Positions 54,789 through 62,924 of a DNA stretch of 64,000 nt are shown in pieces (within the stretch, counting starts at the first letter, position 1; each line of letters opens with the position of its first letter). The position numbers and the translations under genes are program-made. Under the pieces are notes generated by a model that ran no database searches, was not told where the DNA came from, and saw only the letters and a program-made list of their open reading frames with translations. Source of the DNA: Streptomyces canus (lineage in GTDB: Bacteria; Actinomycetota; Actinomycetes; Streptomycetales; Streptomycetaceae). The stretch covers positions 8,494,001 to 8,558,000 of the forward strand of contig NZ_CP107989.1 of the NCBI RefSeq assembly GCF_041435015.1, read 5' to 3'.

Positions 54789-55748
54789 TCAGGCCGCCAA
54801 CCGCCTCCGCCCCACCCCCTCGCCGCTCTCCCACTCCGCCACGAACCCCTTGAGCCAGTCGATGAACTCGGGGCCCAGGTCGTCACGGTCGCAGGCCAGG
54901 CGTACCACCGTGCGGAGGTAGTCCGCCTTGTCGCCGGTGTCGTAGCGGAGGCCGTCGAAGACGACGCCGTGGACCGTGCCGTCGGTCGCGAGGTGCTGGA
55001 GGGCGTCGGTGAGCTGGATCTCGCCGCCGCGACCCGGCGGGGTGCGGTCCAGGACGTCGAAGACCTCGGGGTCGAGGACGTAGCGGCCGATGACCGCGTA
55101 GGCGCTCGGTGCGTTCTCGGGGGACGGCTTCTCGACCAGGCCGGTCACGCGGACCAGGCCCTCCTCCTCCGTGGGCACCACGGCCGCGCAGCCGTAGAGG
55201 TGGATCTGCTCGCGCGGTACCTCCATGAGGGCGACCACGCTCCCGGCGTACCGGTCGCGGACGTCGAGCATCGTGCTGAGCAGGGTCTCGCGCGGGTCGA
55301 TCAGGTCGTCGCCCAGGAGGACGGCGAAGGGCTGGTCGCCGACGTGGCGGCGGGCACAGAGCACCGCGTGGCCGAGGCCGAGCGGCTCGCCTTGGCGGAT
55401 GTGATGGATGTTGGCCAGGCGCGCGGGATCGCGCACGGCGTCGAGGCGTACCGCGTCGCCCTTGGCCGCGAGGGCCTGCTCCAACTCGAAGGCGTTGTCG
55501 AAGTGGTCCTCGATGGCCCGCTTGTGGCGGCCGGTGACCATCAGGACGTCGTCGAGCCCGGCCGCTGCGGCCTCCTCGACGACGTACTGGATGGCCGGCT
55601 TGTCGACGACCGGGAGCATCTCCTTGGGCGTCGCCTTGGTCGCCGGCAGGAATCGGGTGCCGAGCCCGGCGGCCGGGACGACCGCCTTGCGGACCGTGCG
55701 GGTGGGGACGGCGGTGTCCGTCGTGTGGGGGACGATCATGCGGATCAT
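54789..55748 (-). CDS. galU: UTP-glucose-1-phosphate uridylyltransferase
   Basis: A 319-residue nucleotidyltransferase making UDP-glucose. The nucleotide loop is VVPAAGLGTRFLPATKATPKEMLPVVDKP, a family signature. Other blocks are GLGHAVLCARRHVGDQPFAVLLGDDLID, VTGLVEKPSPENAPS and GGEIQLTDALQ. ATG 55748 is used; ATG 55739 is possible. UDP-glucose feeds cell-envelope glycan and trehalose synthesis. Confidence 0.93.
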   Translation of the reverse strand: MIRMIVPHTTDTAVPTRTVRKAVVPAAGLGTRFLPATKATPKEMLPVVDKPAIQYVVEEAAAAGLDDVLMVTGRHKRAIEDHFDNAFELEQALAAKGDAVRLDAVRDPARLANIHHIRQGEPLGLGHAVLCARRHVGDQPFAVLLGDDLIDPRETLLSTMLDVRDRYAGSVVALMEVPREQIHLYGCAAVVPTEEEGLVRVTGLVEKPSPENAPSAYAVIGRYVLDPEVFDVLDRTPPGRGGEIQLTDALQHLATDGTVHGVVFDGLRYDTGDKADYLRTVVRLACDRDDLGPEFIDWLKGFVAEWESGEGVGRRRLAA

Positions 55749-56105
55749 GCTGCGTCACCCGGATGAGAGCCCCCCGGGAGACGCCTGGGAGCCCGCTGTG
55801 GACCCGGCCCGGAGTGGGAGATTTCGTGTGCCAAGCATCCGGCCGCGCACACAACTTGAGTCCTGCGCACCGCTTAACATCGAATGCGGGTACGGATACC
55901 GGCGGTAACATTTCTGAACTGTCCTCTTTTTGAACATGGGTCACTCCACCTTCTTGTTTGCTGTACATCAATTGTGCGAAGGTGAGCGCCCCCCGGGATG
56001 AACCGGGTCGCATCTGATGCGGCATAGGTATGCACCAATCAGGCGCCTGCTTTCCGAGGACGCGCATATCCCATGCCGTCCTGCGGCTTGGAAGGAATTG
56101 GTCCC
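55749..56105. other. 357-bp divergent spacer between galU and the sigma-like fusion
   Basis: It contains an AT-richer core (55880-55980) with likely promoters for both sides, but I cannot place -35/-10 pairs with confidence. No gene is visible. GAACAT at 55931-55936 could be part of an ECF-type -35, which would fit autoregulation of the downstream gene; this is speculative. Confidence 0.4.
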
Positions 56106-57995
56106 GTGCAATCCGCTTACCCCCCACGACCCCCTTACCCCCCACGCCCCGGATCGAGTCCGGCTGAGTCCGACCGCAATCTTCTGGCCCGGCTGGGAGA
56201 GAACAGCGTGGACGGCCATGCCGTCGCGCTGTTGATGGCGCGTCACTGGCAGGCGACCTACGCATACTCGGTCATCTGCCTTGCCTCATGGTCGGCTTCG
56301 GCCTCTATGGCGGCCGCGGCGGCATTCCACCGGGTGCTCGGCCGGGCCGGTGACGGCGCGCTGCGCCCACAACTTCTTGTTGCGGTGAGGGAGTTCGTCA
56401 AGGAGTGGGCCGCGGATGACGAAATCTCCGCTGTACTGCCGGAACTTCGCAAGACGATCGGCGGCCGTGGTCTACGCGCGGCGAGGTCCGCCACCCCGGA
56501 AAGAAGACAGCTCGCCGAGCGCGCATTCAGGTCCCTTCCCGGCGCCTCCCAATGCCTGCTGTGGCACAGTGAGGTCGAGGCCGAACCCATATCCGTACCG
56601 GCCGGTCTGCTGGGTGTGGACGCGACCCGTGCGGCGGCCGCCCTCGAGCAGGCGCGCGAGCAATTCCGCACGGGCTGTGTCCGTGCTCACCGGGAACTCG
56701 CGCCCACCAGTGAATGCCGTTTCTACAATCGTCTGCTGGATGTCCCCCTTCGCCGGGGCGGGAACCTTCTGCCCGATGTCCGCAAACATCTGACGGATTG
56801 CCGGTATTGCCGTCATGCAGCCGAACAGCTCAGCCACTTCGAGGGTGGTCTGGAGGTGCTGCTCGCCGAGACGGTGCTCGGCTGGGGCGCCCACCGCTAT
56901 CTCGACTCGCGGCCCGCGCGTTCCGTCGAGCGTCCGGCCCCGACCTCGCCCGGTCCGGCCCGTGCAAAGCCCGGCGGTCGCCACCGCCCCGTTCCCGCAG
57001 GCCTCCTCGCCCAGCCGCGCAAAAGCACCCGTGCCGTCCTCGTCGGCGCCGGTCTGACCTCCCTGGCCCTGCTCGCCACAGTGCTCGTGACCAAGGGCTG
57101 GTCGGACGACGGCGGTGTTCCCACGCCCGGCGCCACCTGGGGCGCGGTGAGCGGGAACACCGTACGGCCGAGCCCGTCGACGGTCTCCCAGGACGCCGGG
57201 TCCCCGTCCACGGCCTCGATGGGCAACCCCGTCGAGGTCGGCCACGGCAGGCTCCGCAACGCCGACGCCGACCTGTGCCTCGACAGCCGTGACGCCCACC
57301 ACGCGCGGGCCACGCCCGGCACGAAGGCCATGCTGACGGAGTGTTCCTCGGCCGGGTCCCAGCAGTGGTCGTACCAGCAGGACGGGCTGCTGCGCAGCGC
57401 GGCCGATCCCAGGCTCTGCCTCGACTCGGACACCGAGAAGCGGTCGGTCGTGATCGCCGACTGCCTGACCCGGACGGGAGAGGTCCGCTACGACCTCACC
57501 GTGCGCGGCGAACTGCTGCTGCGCCGCGGGAAGGGGCTCCTGGTCGCGCCCGGCAAGGGGGAGACCGTCGTCGTCACCGAGCGGAACGGCTCACAGAAGC
57601 AGAGGTGGGTGCTGGAGTTCACCGACGAGAGCGCGCCGGCACAACAGGGCACGCAGTCGCCCGAGGACGCGGAGACGGGCCGGCCCTCCGGGGGGCCGGG
57701 CGAGGATCCGATCGCACCGCACCTCGCCCCGCCCTCAGGTTCCGGCGAACACCCCGACAGCGGCCGCGAACAGAGCCCCGGTCAGCCCTCGGACCAGCAC
57801 GGAACCCCGCCCCAGCAGTACGGGACACGGGTCGCCCAGGTCGACGACAGCGACTCCGAGCCGGCCGGTCCGGCCACTCCTGCCGCTCCTGCCGCCCCGG
57901 TCGAGGGGGCCGGGGCGGTGGTGGGTGCGGTCCTGGACACCGCGACCTCGGTGACGGCGCCCCTCGCGTCGACGCTCGGCACCGCACTGCCGTAG
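56106..57995 (+). CDS. ECF-sigma-like / zinc-finger anti-sigma-like / transmembrane / ricin-lectin fusion
   Basis: A 629-residue multidomain protein. Residues 15-60 (DRNLLARLGENSVDGHAVALLM, HWQATYAYSVI) resemble sigma region 2; residues 145-200 (LPGASQCLLWHSEVEAEPISVP, TRAAAALEQAREQFRTG) resemble region 4. Next is an HxxxCxxC zinc finger, HLTDCRYC (His228, Cys232, Cys235), as in ZAS anti-sigma factors. One helix follows (AVLVGAGLTSLALLATVLVT, residues 311-330). Outside lies a ricin-type beta-trefoil (about 378-506) with QQW and QRW, then a Pro-rich tail. This recalls ECF52/53-type sigma factors. GTG 56106 follows AAGGAA. Confidence 0.75.
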   Translation: MQSAYPPRPPYPPRPGSSPAESDRNLLARLGENSVDGHAVALLMARHWQATYAYSVICLASWSASASMAAAAAFHRVLGRAGDGALRPQLLVAVREFVKEWAADDEISAVLPELRKTIGGRGLRAARSATPERRQLAERAFRSLPGASQCLLWHSEVEAEPISVPAGLLGVDATRAAAALEQAREQFRTGCVRAHRELAPTSECRFYNRLLDVPLRRGGNLLPDVRKHLTDCRYCRHAAEQLSHFEGGLEVLLAETVLGWGAHRYLDSRPARSVERPAPTSPGPARAKPGGRHRPVPAGLLAQPRKSTRAVLVGAGLTSLALLATVLVTKGWSDDGGVPTPGATWGAVSGNTVRPSPSTVSQDAGSPSTASMGNPVEVGHGRLRNADADLCLDSRDAHHARATPGTKAMLTECSSAGSQQWSYQQDGLLRSAADPRLCLDSDTEKRSVVIADCLTRTGEVRYDLTVRGELLLRRGKGLLVAPGKGETVVVTERNGSQKQRWVLEFTDESAPAQQGTQSPEDAETGRPSGGPGEDPIAPHLAPPSGSGEHPDSGREQSPGQPSDQHGTPPQQYGTRVAQVDDSDSEPAGPATPAAPAAPVEGAGAVVGAVLDTATSVTAPLASTLGTALP

Positions 57996-58034
57996 ACCGA
58001 AACTGCCGTGGACCGAAACTGCCGTGGACCGAAG
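57987..58034. repeat. Three 16-bp tandem repeats spanning a stop codon
   Basis: CTGCCGTAGACCGAAA, CTGCCGTGGACCGAAA and CTGCCGTGGACCGAAG occupy 57987-58034 without gaps. The first copy contains the TAG stop of the fusion gene; the other two carry TGG at that place. Confidence 0.9.
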
Positions 58035-58137
58035 GTGAGCTGTTGCTCCGGACGTCGGTTCTCGTGAACCGGTAGGCTGCCACGGCGTGCGTCGGTGCTT
58101 GGCGCACGCCGGGAACGCGACTCAGGAGGAACCGGCG

Positions 58138-58788
58138 TTGCACGTCCAGGAATGGCTCGACACCGTGCCCCCGGCCGCCGTCTACGCCCTGGTGGGTTTG
58201 GTCATCGGCCTGGAGAGCCTGGGCATTCCGCTGCCCGGCGAGATCATCCTGGTCTCCGCAGCGCTCCTGTCCTCGCAGCACGCGGGGATCAATCCCGTGG
58301 TGCTCGGTGCGTGCGCCAGCGTCGGGGCGGTCGTCGGTGATTCCATCGGCTACGCGATCGGGCGCAAGGGCGGACGGCCGCTGCTCACCTGGCTCGGCAA
58401 CAAGTTCCCGAGGCACTTCAGTGAGGGCCATGTCGCCACGGCGGAGCGGTCCTTCGAGAAGTGGGGCATGTGGGCGGTGTTCTTCGGCCGTTTCGTCGCG
58501 CTGCTGAGGATCTTCGCCGGGCCGCTCGCCGGTGTGCTGCGGATGCCGTACTGGAAGTTCCTGATCGCCAACGTGCTGGGCGGGATCATCTGGGCGGGCG
58601 GGACGACCGCGGTCATCTACTACGTGGGGATCGTCGCGGAGTCGTGGCTGAAGCGGTTCTCGTGGCTCGGACTCGTGCTCGCCGTGCTGATCGGACTCAC
58701 CTCGATGCTCGTGCTCAAGCGCAGGGCGGCGAAGGCGACGGACCGGATGCGGGCGGCCGAACCGGAGACCGTCCCGGCCGCCGACTGA
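58138..58788 (+). CDS. DedA-family membrane protein
   Basis: A 216-residue membrane protein: VYALVGLVIGLESLGIPLPGEIILV, SIGYAIGRKGGRPLL, FFGRFVALLRIFAGPLAGVLRMPY with the conserved GRFxxxxR-like stretch. DedA proteins are flippases for undecaprenyl phosphate or phosphatidylethanolamine in several bacteria; uppP in this window handles the same carrier lipid. TTG 58138 follows AGGAGGA with a 7-nt gap; the longer frame from 58087 lacks a site. Confidence 0.87.
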   Translation: MHVQEWLDTVPPAAVYALVGLVIGLESLGIPLPGEIILVSAALLSSQHAGINPVVLGACASVGAVVGDSIGYAIGRKGGRPLLTWLGNKFPRHFSEGHVATAERSFEKWGMWAVFFGRFVALLRIFAGPLAGVLRMPYWKFLIANVLGGIIWAGGTTAVIYYVGIVAESWLKRFSWLGLVLAVLIGLTSMLVLKRRAAKATDRMRAAEPETVPAAD

Positions 58789-58791
58789 GGC

Positions 58792-59325
58792 TCACGGCTT
58801 GTCGTGCACCTCACTGTGGGCCTCGGCCAGGTCCGCGTAGAGCGTTCCGTTCAGGGTGACTCCCTGACGCTCCTCCTCCGTCAGCTCCCGCCGCACCTTC
58901 GCCGGCACGCCGGCCACCAGTGAACCGGGCGGTACCCGCATGCCCTGCGGTACCAGTGCCTGGGCCGCCACGAGGGAACCCGCCCCGATCACGGCGCCGT
59001 TCAGCACCGTCGCGCCCATGCCGATCAGACAGTCGTCCTCGACCGTCGCTCCGTGGACCACCGCGTTGTGGCCCACCGAGACGCGCTCGCCGATCGTCAC
59101 CGGGAAGCCGGGGTCGGCGTGCAGGGTGCAGTTGTCCTGGATGTTGCTCTGGGCGCCGACTGAGATGCGTTCTACGTCGCCGCGGGCCACCGCGCCGTAC
59201 CAGAGGCTCGCCCCCGCCTGCAGCGTCACGTCACCGATCACCGACGCGGTGGGCGCCACGAAGGCCTCTCCGTCGATCGTCGGTTCCTTTCCGCCGATGC
59301 CCGTGATCAACGCCTTGTGCGCCAT
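58792..59325 (-). CDS. Gamma-carbonic anhydrase family protein
   Basis: A 177-residue left-handed beta-helix built of hexapeptide repeats (VAPTASVIGDVTL, SLWYGAVARGDVERISVGAQSNIQD). The zinc histidines lie in CTLHADPG and VGHNAVVHG. Close relatives are the gamma-carbonic anhydrase or ferripyochelin-binding proteins; activity is not assured. ATG 59325 follows AGGAGG. It is convergent with dedA, with stops 3 nt apart. Confidence 0.87.
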   Translation of the reverse strand: MAHKALITGIGGKEPTIDGEAFVAPTASVIGDVTLQAGASLWYGAVARGDVERISVGAQSNIQDNCTLHADPGFPVTIGERVSVGHNAVVHGATVEDDCLIGMGATVLNGAVIGAGSLVAAQALVPQGMRVPPGSLVAGVPAKVRRELTEEERQGVTLNGTLYADLAEAHSEVHDKP

Positions 59326-59430
59326 TTCGCCTCCTGGTTCGCGATATCCCGAACCGTACGCCACCCGGTGGGGCGAAGATCACAAGCCCGCCATCTCATC
59401 TGTGCGGCGTGCGCTCAGTACGGTGTGCTC

Positions 59431-60219
59431 GTGCCGAAGAGCAAGAACACGTTCTCATCCTGGCGGGGCCGTCTCGTCCAGCGTGCCGTCCACGCGGGCT
59501 GGGCCTGGGTGCAGCGCACGGGCTCCGTCACCGCAGAGCGCCCGGGGCGCTTCCGCTTCGGTGCGCTCGGTGTGCACACCCGGCTGGCCTTTCCGCTCGG
59601 CACGGTCTTCGGTGAACCGTGGATCCATGTCGGGTCCCACTGCATCGTCGGCGAACAGGTCACTCTGACCGCCGGCCTGATGCCCGACCTGGACCTCGGT
59701 CCGGAGCCGATCCTGCGCATCGGCGACGGGGTCGTGCTGGGGCGTGGCAGCCATGTCATCGCCGACACCACGGTCACCATCGGCAGCGACTGCTACTTCG
59801 GGCCGTACGTCTATGTCACGTCCACCAATCACTCGTACGACGATCCCCACGAGCCGATCGGCAAGCAGTGGCCGCGGATGGAGCCGGTGGAGATCGGGCC
59901 GGGGTGCTGGATCGGGACCGGGGCGGTGATCCTGCCCGGCGCGCGGATCGGGCGGAACGTCGTCGTGGCCGCCGGTGCCGTGGTGCGGGGTGTGGTGCCG
60001 GACCACGCGGTGGTGGCGGGGGCGCCCGCCCGGGTCGTACGGCGCTGGACCTCCGAGGACGGCTGGCAGCCGCCGCTCAGGACCCCGGCGCCGGTACCGA
60101 TACCCGAGGGAGCCACGGCGGAACAGCTCAACGCGCTGGCCGGGCTGGACGAGGAGACGGCGGCGAAACTCGCCGAGTTGGACGAGGGTGCGGCGGGGCG
60201 ACTTGCCGGACTGGACTGA
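59431..60219 (+). CDS. Hexapeptide-repeat acyltransferase
   Basis: A 262-residue left-handed beta-helix acetyltransferase (GEPWIHVGSHCIVGEQVTLTAG, LRIGDGVVLGRGSHVIADTTVTIGSDCYFG, TNHSYDDPHEPIG). The His in TSTNHSYDD is the likely catalytic base of the family. The C-terminal 45 residues are low complexity (AALAGLDEETAAKLAELDEG-like repeats of LAGLDE). TACGGT 6 nt before GTG 59431 suggests a leaderless mRNA. Confidence 0.78.
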   Translation: MPKSKNTFSSWRGRLVQRAVHAGWAWVQRTGSVTAERPGRFRFGALGVHTRLAFPLGTVFGEPWIHVGSHCIVGEQVTLTAGLMPDLDLGPEPILRIGDGVVLGRGSHVIADTTVTIGSDCYFGPYVYVTSTNHSYDDPHEPIGKQWPRMEPVEIGPGCWIGTGAVILPGARIGRNVVVAAGAVVRGVVPDHAVVAGAPARVVRRWTSEDGWQPPLRTPAPVPIPEGATAEQLNALAGLDEETAAKLAELDEGAAGRLAGLD

Positions 60220-60730
60220 GGGACGGGGCGGCGGGGAGCGCGTTGAGTGGGTTGGGCTGAGGGTGTCCGGGCTCGCCTTGCGGTGGGGAGCGGCGGGTTG
60301 GCCAGGGCGGGTGTCGGGGGAGGCTGTTGGGCGGGATGGGCCGTGGGCGCCGGGTCGGGTGTGGTGTGGGGCGGTGAGTCGCGGGGCTTGGCGGGTGGTC
60401 GGATTGACGGTGTGTCGGGTTCGCCCTCTGGGAGTCGCTAGGCCGATTGGCGGGGGAGCTCGCCGAGTCGGGTGGGCTGACGGGTGACGCGAAGGGGGCC
60501 CTGTCGGCTGGGGTCGAACCGGCGTCGGGTCAGCCCGTCGAGGAGCAGGGTGCCGATCAGGGGCCAGGCCCGCGCCCGCTGCCTGGAGAGCGCGGAGGGC
60601 GTTTGCTGGGGAGTCGTTCCGGGTGCCGGATGTGACCACCGGGTCCGCCGGGTAGTGGCCCAGGGCGGAGTAGCTCGACGTGCTCGGTGGGCGGGGTGGG
60701 CGGGTGGTCGCGAAAGTCGCCGGGCCGGGG
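60220..60730. other. 511-bp low-complexity spacer
   Basis: From 60220 to about 60520 the plus strand is strongly G/T-rich, with little structure. The rest contains a decayed duplicate of the end of the neighbouring transporter gene. No functional gene is visible. Confidence 0.6.
60528..60644 (-). pseudogene. Decayed partial duplicate of the 3' end of the adjacent EamA gene
   Basis: The stretch aligns, with several indels, to 60729-60845, which encodes the last 38 residues of the EamA transporter. Both contain GTCAGCCCGTCG, GAGCAGGGTGCCGATCAGG, GCCAGGCCCGCGCCCG and TGTGACCACCGGGT or GTGACCACCGGGT. Frameshifts prevent coding. It records a local duplication of about 200-bp offset. Confidence 0.75.
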
Positions 60731-61588
60731 TCAGCCCGTCGCGAGGAGCAGGGTGCCGATCAGGGCCAGGCCCGCGCCCGTCGTCTGGAGGGCGCGGAGG
60801 CGTTCGCTGAGGAAGCCGCGGGCGGCCAGGGCCGTGACCACCGGGTAGAGCGAGGCGAGGACGGCGGCCACCGTGACCGGGCCGTGCTGGGCGGCCACCG
60901 AGTACGTGCCGTTCGCCGCCACGTCCGCGAGGCCGATGAAGGCGAGTGCGGGGAGGAAAGACCAGGGGAAGCCGGTCGTCGGGAGCGCGGGCGAGCCCCG
61001 TTTCACCGAGACGTACAAGGCCGCGCCGCCCACCGCCCCGTTGACCAGGCGCTGCACGAACAGGGCGAGGAACAGGCCGGTGACGGTCGTGGACGCCTCC
61101 GCGATCAGGGCGAACACCGTACCGAAGCCGAGGGCCGCGATCAGGGTGAGGACGATCGCCCGGCGTTGCACCGGGGCGCCGCGCAACTGGGGCCCGCCCG
61201 CCAGGATCACTCCCGTCACGGCCACCGCGATGCCCGCGGCCTGCGTGAGCCCGGGACGCTCGCCGAGGAAGAGGCCCACGCCGACCGGGACCGCCACGCT
61301 CAGCGTGCCCAGCGGGGAGACGACACCCATCGGCCCCAGCGCGAGCGCCTTGTAGAAACAGATCAGGGCGACCGGTCCGGCCAGACCCGCGGCGAACGCG
61401 AACCACAGCCGGGGCCCCGCCTTGCTCCAGCCGCCGGTCGCCACCACGATCGCGCCGAGCACGGCCGCGGCGATCGCCTGCGAGACCACGACGACCGTGA
61501 GCGCCGGGAGCCGTCGGGTCAGCACCCCGCCGCCGAAGTCGGCCAGGCCCCACAAGAGGCTGGTGGCCAGGGCGAAGAATGCTGTCAC
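60731..61588 (-). CDS. EamA/DMT-family transporter
   Basis: A 285-residue ten-helix exporter: FFALATSLLWGLADFGGGVLTRR opens repeat one; AVLASLYPVVTALAARGFLSERL ends repeat two. GTG 61588 follows GAGGCGG. It diverges from an XRE-cupin regulator, a common pair for regulated EamA exporters. The substrate is unknown. Confidence 0.83.
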   Translation of the reverse strand: MTAFFALATSLLWGLADFGGGVLTRRLPALTVVVVSQAIAAAVLGAIVVATGGWSKAGPRLWFAFAAGLAGPVALICFYKALALGPMGVVSPLGTLSVAVPVGVGLFLGERPGLTQAAGIAVAVTGVILAGGPQLRGAPVQRRAIVLTLIAALGFGTVFALIAEASTTVTGLFLALFVQRLVNGAVGGAALYVSVKRGSPALPTTGFPWSFLPALAFIGLADVAANGTYSVAAQHGPVTVAAVLASLYPVVTALAARGFLSERLRALQTTGAGLALIGTLLLATG

Positions 61589-61681
61589 GGGCCGCCTCGC
61601 AGTACAGTTCGGTGAACGATCGGGTGCATCCCACCGTAGTTCATTCAGTTGTACTGTGTCATACAGAATATTGGACGTGAA

Positions 61682-62254
61682 GTGTCGGACCTCGACCTGC
61701 TGACCCAGTCCCTGGCGCGCAACGTCAAGCGCTGGCGGACCGAGCGCGGCTTCACCCTGGACGCGCTCGCCGCCCGAGCCGGAGTCAGCCGCGGCATGCT
61801 GATCCAGATCGAGCAGGCCCGGACCAACCCCAGCCTCGGCACGGTCGTGAAGATCGGCGACGCGCTCGGCATCAGCATCACCACGCTGCTCGACTACGAG
61901 CAGGGGCCGAAGGTGCGGATCGTCCCACCGGAGCAGGTGGTGCGGCTGTGGGGCACGGACGCCGGCAGCTGGAGCCGGCTGCTCGCGGGCGCGGAGGCCC
62001 CCGGCCCGCTGGAGATGTGGGAGTGGCGGATGATGCCGGGCGAGAGCAGCCGGTCGGATCCGCACCCCGCCGGGACGGTCGAGATCCTGCACGTCACGGA
62101 GGGCGAGATGACCCTGACCGTCGACGGTGTCGAGCACCGGGTCGCCGCCGGGGCGAGCGTCACCTTCGAGGCCAACGCCGAGCACGTGTACGCCAATCAG
62201 GGCGACGTTCCCGCGCAGTGGATGCTGGCCGTCTCGGTGCCGGCCGTGCCATGA
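61682..62254 (+). CDS. XRE-family regulator with cupin sensor domain
   Basis: A 190-residue regulator. The lambda-repressor-like helix-turn-helix is LARNVKRWRTERGFTLDALA, RAGVSRGMLIQIEQARTNPSLGT. The C-terminal cupin (residues 75-190; HPAGTVEILHVTEGEMTLTVDG, FEANAEHVYANQG) presumably binds the inducer. GTG 61682 may be leaderless: GAATAT lies about 10 nt upstream. In the divergent spacer CAGTACA (61602-61608) and TGTACTG (61651-61657) form an inverted repeat, a possible operator. Confidence 0.85.
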   Translation: MSDLDLLTQSLARNVKRWRTERGFTLDALAARAGVSRGMLIQIEQARTNPSLGTVVKIGDALGISITTLLDYEQGPKVRIVPPEQVVRLWGTDAGSWSRLLAGAEAPGPLEMWEWRMMPGESSRSDPHPAGTVEILHVTEGEMTLTVDGVEHRVAAGASVTFEANAEHVYANQGDVPAQWMLAVSVPAVP

Positions 62255-62274
62255 GCGGCTGTTAGCGTGCCGCC

Positions 62275-62832
62275 ATGGACGCACCCATCGGACACTTCGA
62301 CCACGCCACCCCCGCCCCCGCCGCCCTCGACGAGCTGACCCGCCCGGTCGCCGATGCCGTACGGCACTGGAGCGGCAGCGTCCCCGCCGAGCAGATCGTG
62401 TACGTCGACACCGACCCGCGGTGGGCCGACACCGCGGTCTTCGTCGAGCACTACGGCAGGGAGCTCCTCGAGCGGTCGGCGAACTGCGTGGTCGTCGCGG
62501 GCAAGCGCGGTGGCGAGAGCACCCTCGCCGCGTGCGTGGTGCTCTCCACCACCCGGGTCGACGTCAACGGGGTCGTCCGCCGCCAACTCGGCGCCCGCAA
62601 GGCCTCGTTCGCCTCGATGGACACGGCCACGGGGGAGACCGGCATGGAGTACGGCGGCATCACCCCGATCGGACTCCCCGGCGACTGGCCGCTGTTGGTC
62701 GACTCGGCCGTGGTCGATCTCCCGTACGTCCTGGTCGGCAGCGGGCGGCGACGGGGAAAGCTACTGGTCCCGGGGAAGGCGTTCGCGGAACTGCCGGGCG
62801 CGGTGGCACTTGAGGGACTCGGCATCGCCTGA
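62275..62832 (+). CDS. YbaK/ProX-type aminoacyl-tRNA deacylase
   Basis: A 185-residue editing-domain protein: YVDTDPRWADTAVFVEHYG, NCVVVAGKRGGESTLAACVV, KASFASMDTATGETGMEYGGITPIGLP. The GGITPIG loop and the preceding lysine are the hallmarks of trans-editing domains that hydrolyse mischarged tRNA, often Cys-tRNA or Ala-tRNA. TAGCGT 6 nt before ATG 62275 predicts a leaderless mRNA. A 91-bp spacer with two GGTCTCGGGCCGGGG-like repeats follows. Confidence 0.85.
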   Translation: MDAPIGHFDHATPAPAALDELTRPVADAVRHWSGSVPAEQIVYVDTDPRWADTAVFVEHYGRELLERSANCVVVAGKRGGESTLAACVVLSTTRVDVNGVVRRQLGARKASFASMDTATGETGMEYGGITPIGLPGDWPLLVDSAVVDLPYVLVGSGRRRGKLLVPGKAFAELPGAVALEGLGIA

Positions 62833-62924
62833 CCGGGTCGGAGGGCTCTGATCTCGGGTCTCGGGCCGGGGGTTCTGGTCTCGGGCCGGGGGGTCTGCTC
62901 TCGGACCAGTGGTGGCCCCTGCTC

